The notes under the pieces are model-generated. The model was not told the DNA's origin, searched no databases, and saw only the letters and a list, made by a program, of their open reading frames with translations. Below are positions 49,879 to 54,470 of a stretch of 54,470 nucleotides of DNA, one piece after another; position 1 is the stretch's first letter; each line of letters opens with the position of its first letter. Position numbers and translations under genes: made by a program. Source of the DNA: Phycisphaerales bacterium (GTDB taxonomy: Bacteria > Planctomycetota > Phycisphaerae > Phycisphaerales > UBA1924); the NCBI GenBank assembly GCA_020853815.1, contig JADYYE010000107.1, positions 75,500 to 129,969 on the forward strand. The letters run 5' to 3'.

Positions 49879-50496
49879 GTGGCTCAAGATTCAGACAAAA
49901 TCGTCCCAAGCAAGGCGGACAATTCCGGCGAAGTCACCGTCCTGCTCGGGGCGGCCGCGGGGGGTGACTCCCGCGCCGCCTCCGAACTTCTCCCGCTCGT
50001 GTATGACGAACTCCGGCGTCTGGCCGCGGCTCGCTTGGCGGGCGAGCGCGCCGGGCAGACGCTCCAGCCCACCGCGCTGGTCCACGACGCCTATCTGAGG
50101 CTCCTGGGCCCCGACGGGCAGGCCCTGACGTGGGGCAGCCGCGGGCAGTTCTTCGCCGCCGCCGCCGTCGCCATGCGCCGAATCCTCGTGGATCGGGCCC
50201 GCCATCGCCAGCGCCTTCGTCACGGCGGGGACCGCCCGCGTGTGGAGCTTCACGACGACATGCTCGCCAGCGAGCCCGATCCCGAGCAGATGCTCGCGCT
50301 CGACCAGGCCCTCGAGAAGCTCAAGGGCTACGACCCGCGCAAGGCCGAGCTGGTGATGCTGCGCTTCTTCGGCGGGTTGTCGATCGACGACACCGCCGGC
50401 GCGATGAACCTCTCGCCCGCGACGATCAAGGCCGAATGGGCCTACTGCCGGGCGTGGCTGCACCGCGAGCTGGCGGGCGGGGCGGACGCGTCATGA
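49879..50496 (+). CDS. ECF-type RNA polymerase sigma factor
   Basis: This sigma factor has about 205 residues, homologous to those at 100 and 7245. GTG 49879 was taken as start because conserved sequence begins about 25 residues later; an upstream ATG at 49777 would add 34 unconserved residues, and neither has a good Shine-Dalgarno. Region 2: LLPLVYDELRRLAAARL, TLQPTALVHDAYLRLLG, AMRRILVDRARHRQRLRHGG. Region 4: LVMLRFFGGLSIDDTAGAMN and ATIKAEWAYCRAWLHREL. Its TGA overlaps the ATG of the kinase (ATGA at 50493-50496), so the two are translationally coupled. Confidence 0.9.
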   Translation: MAQDSDKIVPSKADNSGEVTVLLGAAAGGDSRAASELLPLVYDELRRLAAARLAGERAGQTLQPTALVHDAYLRLLGPDGQALTWGSRGQFFAAAAVAMRRILVDRARHRQRLRHGGDRPRVELHDDMLASEPDPEQMLALDQALEKLKGYDPRKAELVMLRFFGGLSIDDTAGAMNLSPATIKAEWAYCRAWLHRELAGGADAS

Positions 50497-53400
50497 CCGC
50501 GCCCGGCGCGGCGCGCCGCGCCGAACACATCTTCGGCGAGCTCATTTCTCTCGACCCCGCGGCGCGCGAAGCCGGGCTGATCGAGCTTTGCGGGCAGGAC
50601 GCCGCGCTCATCGCCGAGGTGCGATCGCTCCTTTCTTTCCACGATCGCGAGGGCGGCGTGCTCGAGTCGCGCGCGTTCCCCGGCGCGGGCGAGCTCCTGG
50701 CGGGCCTGGCGCCGCCGCACGAACCGCGTATCCCCGAGGCGTCGCGCATCGGTCAGTACACGCTCAGGGAAGTGCTGGGCGAGGGCGGCATGGGCGTGGT
50801 TTACCTCGCCGAGCAGGACCGCCCGCGCCGCACCGTCGCGATCAAGCTCATCCGCCGCGGCTGGAGCACGCCCGCGCTGCTGCGGCGCTTCGAGCACGAG
50901 GCCGAGCTTCTCGGCCGCCTCCACCACCCCGGCATCGCGCAGATCTACGAGGCGGGCGTCGCGCCGACCGAGACGGGGCCGCAGCCCTTCATCTCGATGG
51001 AGCTGGTGCGCGGGGCGAACCTGCTGCGCTTCGTCGAGGATCGCGCGGCCACGGTGAGAGAGCGCCTCGCGCTCGTCGCCCGGGTGTGCGACGCCGTCCA
51101 GCACGCGCACCAGCGCGGCGTGATCCACCGCGACCTCAAGCCCGCCAACATCCTCGTCGACGAATCCAGCGGCGAGCCCAAGGTGCTCGATTTCGGCGTC
51201 GCGCGTGCCGCGGGCCCCGACCCGGCGAGCCCCACCCTGGGCGCCACCATGGGCACCACGCCCGGGCAGATCGTCGGCACGCTCGCGTACATGAGCCCCG
51301 AACAGGTCGCCGGCGCGCCCGACGAGATCGACACCCGCACCGATGTTTACGCGCTGGGCGTGATTCTCTACGAAGCGCTCTGCGGCAGGACGCCGCTCGA
51401 TCTCCGCGATCGCCCCGTGCTCGAGGGCGCACGCATCATCCGCGAGGAAGAACCCTCGCGCCTCTCCAGCGTGTCGGGCGTCTTCCGCGGCGAGATCGAG
51501 ACCATCGTGCAGAAGGCGATGGCCAAGGACAAGCTGCGCCGGTATCAGTCCGCCGCGGAACTGGCCCAGGACATCCGGCGCTACCTCGCGGGCGAGCCCA
51601 TCCTTGCCAAGCAGGATTCCGCGCTCTATGTGCTGCGCACGCAGCTGCGACGCTACCGGCGCCTGGTCGCGGTGGGGCTGCTGTTTGCGGCCGGGCTGAT
51701 CGGCTTTGCGATCTACGCGGGCGCGCAGGCGGAGCGCGAGCGCGAGCTGGCGACCGGCGAGAGCCACGCCAAGCGCGAGGCCATTCTGGCGCGCGACGAA
51801 GCGCTCGAAGCGACCAAGCTCGCCCGCGCCGAGTCCGAGCGGCTGCGACGGAGCCTGTACCTCACCAACATCGGGCACGCCCAGGCCGCCATGCTCACCG
51901 GGGACATCGAGCGTGCCCGCGATCTCCTGTCCGCGTGTCCCTCGGACCTGCGCGGCTGGGAGTGGCGATACCTCAGCCGCCAGTCCGACCAGTCGCTCGG
52001 GGCGATCCCGCTGGAGCCCGTGGCCCGTCTCATCACAGCCGATCGCACGCTCTCCCGCGCCCTGCTCCGCGGCGATGAGGGCAACTACAGCGTCGTCGAC
52101 GCGCGCAGCGGGTGCACGCTCGGTGTCGTCACCATGCTCACCGACTGGCGCAACGCCATCTTCTCGCACGATCGCGCCGCGATCATCTATCCCATGACGC
52201 CCAACTACCTCGTGTGGCACGACATCGCAGCCGATCGCGTCGTCCGCCAGATCGAGGGGCCGTTGAGCCCGTGGCCGATCGCAACCAGCGACGACGGCCG
52301 CTTCCTGCTCTGCCGCGGCTCGGGCTCGGGCCTGGTTTTCGCGTTCGACGCCCAGACCGGCGCGCCCCTCGCCACCCTCGACGTCGGCGACGCGGTCGTC
52401 GCCGACTTCAGCGACGACGGATCGCTCGTCGCCCTGGGAAGCGACCGCGGCAACGTCGCGCTCTACGAAACGGGGGCCTGGACGCTCCACTGGGAACGCG
52501 CCCTCCACGACGGCTGGGTCCGCGACATCGAGCTCTCGCGCGACGCTTCCATCATCGCCAGCGCCGGGCACGACGGGAGCGTCCGCGTCTGGAACACCCG
52601 CGACGCCTCGTGCGTCACCTACCCGCTCCACGACAACAAGGTCGTCAGCGTCGCGCTCAGCCCCGACGCCCGCTACCTCCTCAGCGGCTCGTCCGATCGG
52701 CTGCTCAAGCTCACCGACCTCGCCACATCTCGCACGCTCCGCTCCATGCGCGGGCACGCCAACAGCGTCACGCGCCCGGTCTTTGATCCAACGGGCGACA
52801 TCCGCAGCCTCGGCGCCGACGCCGTCATCCGCCGATGGGGGACCGTGCTCACGACCGATCAGCCGACCACCACGACGCCCTCCCCCGTCTTTGCGGGGAG
52901 GTTCCTGCCAGACGGACGATCCATCGTCGTCGGCGCGTCCAACTCCACCCTCGATGTGTACGACGCGGCCACCCTCTCCCGCACCCGCTCCGTTCCCATC
53001 GGCGAGCGCCGCTTCGCGGTGCGCACGCTCGACTTGACACGCGACGGTTCGCTCCTGGCCGCCGCCACCACCGATGGCACGCTGCGCCTCGTCCGCACCT
53101 CCGACTGGTCCGTCGTGCGCACTCTCGACCCGGGCGAGCGCCAGCTCATCGCCGGTGCGATCGCTCCCGATGGCTCGTGGGTCGCCGCCGGCAATGCGCT
53201 CGGCCGGGTGCAGGTCTGGAATGTCAGCGACGGATCGCCGCCGGCGTCGTTCCGTGTCGCGCGCGGATCGATCAACGCCATGGCGGCCTCGCCCGACTCA
53301 ACCCGCCTCGCCCTTGTCACCCAGGACGCCTTGGTCGCGATCGTGGATCCACGCACCGGCGAAACCAGCCGCACGCTCGAAGGTTTCACGGGCAAGGCGA

Positions 53401-53744
53401 TCGGCGTCGCCTTCAGCCCCGACGGCTCTCGTCTCGCCGCCTGCGGCGAACGCGGGCAGGTGCTCGTCTGGGACCTCGCGGCGCCGGGCGCGCCACGCTC
53501 GCTCCGCGGGCATCAGGACGATGTCTACACCGTCGCGTTCAGCCCGGACGGCACGCGCCTCGCCAGCGCCGGCTTCGACAACCTCGTGCGCCTGTGGGAC
53601 CCCGCCCGCGCCGAATCGGTGCTCACACTGCAAGGGCACATCGGCGTGATCCAGTTCGCCGCCTTCAGCCCCGACGCCGCCCGCCTTGTTTCGGGCGATT
53701 CACTCCGCATGTTGACCGCGTGGGATGCCGCAGCGCGGAATTGA
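50493..53744 (+). CDS. Transmembrane Ser/Thr protein kinase with WD40 propeller
   Basis: The protein has 1083 residues. The kinase domain (~85-370) has GEGGMG near 96-101, ATP lysine K118, HRDLKPAN with catalytic D214, DFGVARA with D233, and GTLAYMSPE (262-270). One membrane helix is at about 390-411 (LVAVGLLFAAGLIGFAIYAG), followed by a coiled segment (AEREREL to AESERLRRSLY). From ~480 to the end are many WD40 repeats, for example HDGWVRDIELSRDASIIASA, GKAIGVAFSPDGSRLAACGE and HQDDVYTVAFSPDGTRLASA, often closing with V-W-N or L-W-D. The propeller is probably the extracytoplasmic sensor. It shares the IRRGWSTPALLRRFEHEAEL pattern with the kinase at 7877. A partner role with the coupled sigma factor is inferred. 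Confidence 0.92.
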   Translation: MTAPGAARRAEHIFGELISLDPAAREAGLIELCGQDAALIAEVRSLLSFHDREGGVLESRAFPGAGELLAGLAPPHEPRIPEASRIGQYTLREVLGEGGMGVVYLAEQDRPRRTVAIKLIRRGWSTPALLRRFEHEAELLGRLHHPGIAQIYEAGVAPTETGPQPFISMELVRGANLLRFVEDRAATVRERLALVARVCDAVQHAHQRGVIHRDLKPANILVDESSGEPKVLDFGVARAAGPDPASPTLGATMGTTPGQIVGTLAYMSPEQVAGAPDEIDTRTDVYALGVILYEALCGRTPLDLRDRPVLEGARIIREEEPSRLSSVSGVFRGEIETIVQKAMAKDKLRRYQSAAELAQDIRRYLAGEPILAKQDSALYVLRTQLRRYRRLVAVGLLFAAGLIGFAIYAGAQAERERELATGESHAKREAILARDEALEATKLARAESERLRRSLYLTNIGHAQAAMLTGDIERARDLLSACPSDLRGWEWRYLSRQSDQSLGAIPLEPVARLITADRTLSRALLRGDEGNYSVVDARSGCTLGVVTMLTDWRNAIFSHDRAAIIYPMTPNYLVWHDIAADRVVRQIEGPLSPWPIATSDDGRFLLCRGSGSGLVFAFDAQTGAPLATLDVGDAVVADFSDDGSLVALGSDRGNVALYETGAWTLHWERALHDGWVRDIELSRDASIIASAGHDGSVRVWNTRDASCVTYPLHDNKVVSVALSPDARYLLSGSSDRLLKLTDLATSRTLRSMRGHANSVTRPVFDPTGDIRSLGADAVIRRWGTVLTTDQPTTTTPSPVFAGRFLPDGRSIVVGASNSTLDVYDAATLSRTRSVPIGERRFAVRTLDLTRDGSLLAAATTDGTLRLVRTSDWSVVRTLDPGERQLIAGAIAPDGSWVAAGNALGRVQVWNVSDGSPPASFRVARGSINAMAASPDSTRLALVTQDALVAIVDPRTGETSRTLEGFTGKAIGVAFSPDGSRLAACGERGQVLVWDLAAPGAPRSLRGHQDDVYTVAFSPDGTRLASAGFDNLVRLWDPARAESVLTLQGHIGVIQFAAFSPDAARLVSGDSLRMLTAWDAAARN

Positions 53745-53764
53745 TCGCGCGCCCGCGGCGAGGA

Positions 53765-54289
53765 TCACGCGCGTTCCGCGATCGCGGTCAACTTTGTTAG
53801 CACCGCCGCCTCGTCCAATCCGTCCACCTCGATCACCTCGTCCGCCAGCGCGAGGTAGATCGGATCGCGCCGCTCGAACACCGCGTCGATCTCCGCCAGC
53901 ACGTCCGCGCCGGTCAGGCTCGGGCGGCTCGCAAGGTCCGTTGTCGCCAGCCGTGCCCGAAGCGTGTCGGGGCCGGCGCGGAGATAGACGAGCGTCGCGC
54001 CGCTCCTTCGCAGTGCGTCCGGCGCGCCGGGCGCGGTGGGCGTGCCGCCGCCCAGCGCCACAACTTTCGCGCGGGCAACGCCAGGCGATCCCAGTGCCTT
54101 CAACTCCGCCGCGCGAAACGCGGCCTGCCCGTGCTTGTTGAGCGCCTCGGCGGGAGTGGGGCACTTGAGAAGCGATGCGGTGACGTCGTCAAGATCGACA
54201 AAGAGCACACGGAACCGAGACGCAAGCCCGCGCCCCAGCGTTGACTTGCCGCTGCCGCGCAGGCCAAGGAGATAGATCGGGAGCGCCAT
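53765..54289 (-). CDS. aroK: Shikimate kinase
   Basis: This 174-residue enzyme phosphorylates shikimate in aromatic amino acid synthesis. The P-loop is GLRGSGKST (9-17), followed by VDLDDV (31-36) for magnesium and shikimate, and the Gly-rich VVALGGGTP that binds substrate. SRPSL follows in the lid region. ATG 54289 was chosen because AAGGA lies seven bases upstream, and because a longer start at 54316 would fall in the terminator of the preceding gene. It is convergent with the WD40 kinase gene. Confidence 0.92.
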   Translation of the reverse strand: MALPIYLLGLRGSGKSTLGRGLASRFRVLFVDLDDVTASLLKCPTPAEALNKHGQAAFRAAELKALGSPGVARAKVVALGGGTPTAPGAPDALRRSGATLVYLRAGPDTLRARLATTDLASRPSLTGADVLAEIDAVFERRDPIYLALADEVIEVDGLDEAAVLTKLTAIAERA

Positions 54290-54314
54290 GGCGAATCCTT
54301 GCACCATCGGTCCC

Positions 54315-54349
54315 AAAAAGACGCCCGGCGGGCTTGTGGGCCCGCCGGG
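54315..54349 (-). terminator. Strong terminator between the edge gene and aroK
   Basis: On the minus strand CCCGGCGGGC (54349-54340) pairs perfectly with GCCCGCCGGG (54333-54324), followed after four bases by TTTTT (54319-54315). It should end transcripts coming from beyond the right edge before aroK. Confidence 0.75.
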
Positions 54350-54400
54350 TGGACGAACTTCGTCATCGGGGCCGCCTCACGCGACTCCGTCGAGCGCGCT

Positions 54401-54470
54401 TCACGAGCGCGGCCCCTTCTGAGTCTCAGCCTTGATCACTGGATCACCTCCTTCCACGTGTTGCCCCGCC
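54401..54470 (-). CDS. Gene end, or 12-codon frame behind a perfect Shine-Dalgarno, cut by window edge
   Basis: One minus-strand frame from the right edge reads AGQHVEGGDPVIKAETQKGP-RS and stops at TGA (54403-54401), so it may be the C-terminus of a gene outside the window. However AAGGAGGTGATCC (54453-54441) is the exact complement of the 16S rRNA 3' end, and a GTG follows seven bases after GGAGG, opening a 12-codon frame with the same stop. Both readings are open. The terminator at 54315-54349 follows. Confidence 0.45.
   Translation of the reverse strand, partial: AGQHVEGGDPVIKAETQKGPRS

Noticed and set aside
54439..54453. A 15-base match to the 3' end of 16S rRNA on the plus strand
   Set aside because: The conserved 16S sequence that should precede it is absent. 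The minus-strand reading as a Shine-Dalgarno site explains it better.

Overview
The window looks like a Planctomycetota chromosome, most likely class Phycisphaerae. The grounds are: high GC; six proteins ending in a two-repeat dockerin that closes on Gly-Cys; three ECF sigma factor / membrane Ser-Thr kinase pairs; a PVC-type heme-binding dehydrogenase; and many secreted beta-helix proteins. All assignments come from reading the sequence; no database search was run.

Layout. 1-702 (minus): an ECF sigma factor and the first codons of its partner kinase. 860-2413: an FG-GAP repeat protein with a GC dockerin. 2563-19536 (plus): eight paralogous secreted beta-helix genes (2563, 3889, 5599, 13886, 15152, 16465, 17698, 18148). 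They share an almost invariant mature N-terminus and a short C-terminal signature, with variable middles. The array is interrupted by a sigma/kinase pair (7245-10576) and a 1010-residue dockerin protein (10673-13705). The member at 17698 is only head joined to tail, and a decayed tail lies after 5415. Two further dockerin proteins follow (19705, 20480).

21895-31649 is more housekeeping-like: a CBS-pair protein, a transglutaminase-like protein, a PVC heme-binding dehydrogenase, an AhpD-like protein, a membrane protein, a DUF418 protein and a MalK-type ATPase. Next come a small protein, a structured non-coding stretch, tRNA-Gln(CTG), a truncated dockerin gene and a hybrid histidine kinase. From 36874 there are a GH43 lipoprotein, a DUF2202 lipoprotein and an AT-richer orphan gene. 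That orphan gene is flanked by two copies of the 3' end of the neighbouring rRNA-methyltransferase-like gene, an arrangement expected from an insertion event. The window ends with an RND pump and adaptor, a RibBA whose GTP cyclohydrolase half has lost its zinc cysteines, a large beta-helix dockerin protein, a third sigma/kinase pair (WD40 type), shikimate kinase, and the tail of an upstream gene behind a terminator.

How it may fit together (inference): the sigma/kinase pairs probably link envelope signals to transcription. The beta-helix array and dockerin proteins look like an expandable set of cell-surface proteins that grows and shrinks by recombination between conserved gene ends. The best candidates for something undescribed are this constant-end, variable-middle array with its head-to-tail mini-gene, and the gene-end duplication around 39126-40096.
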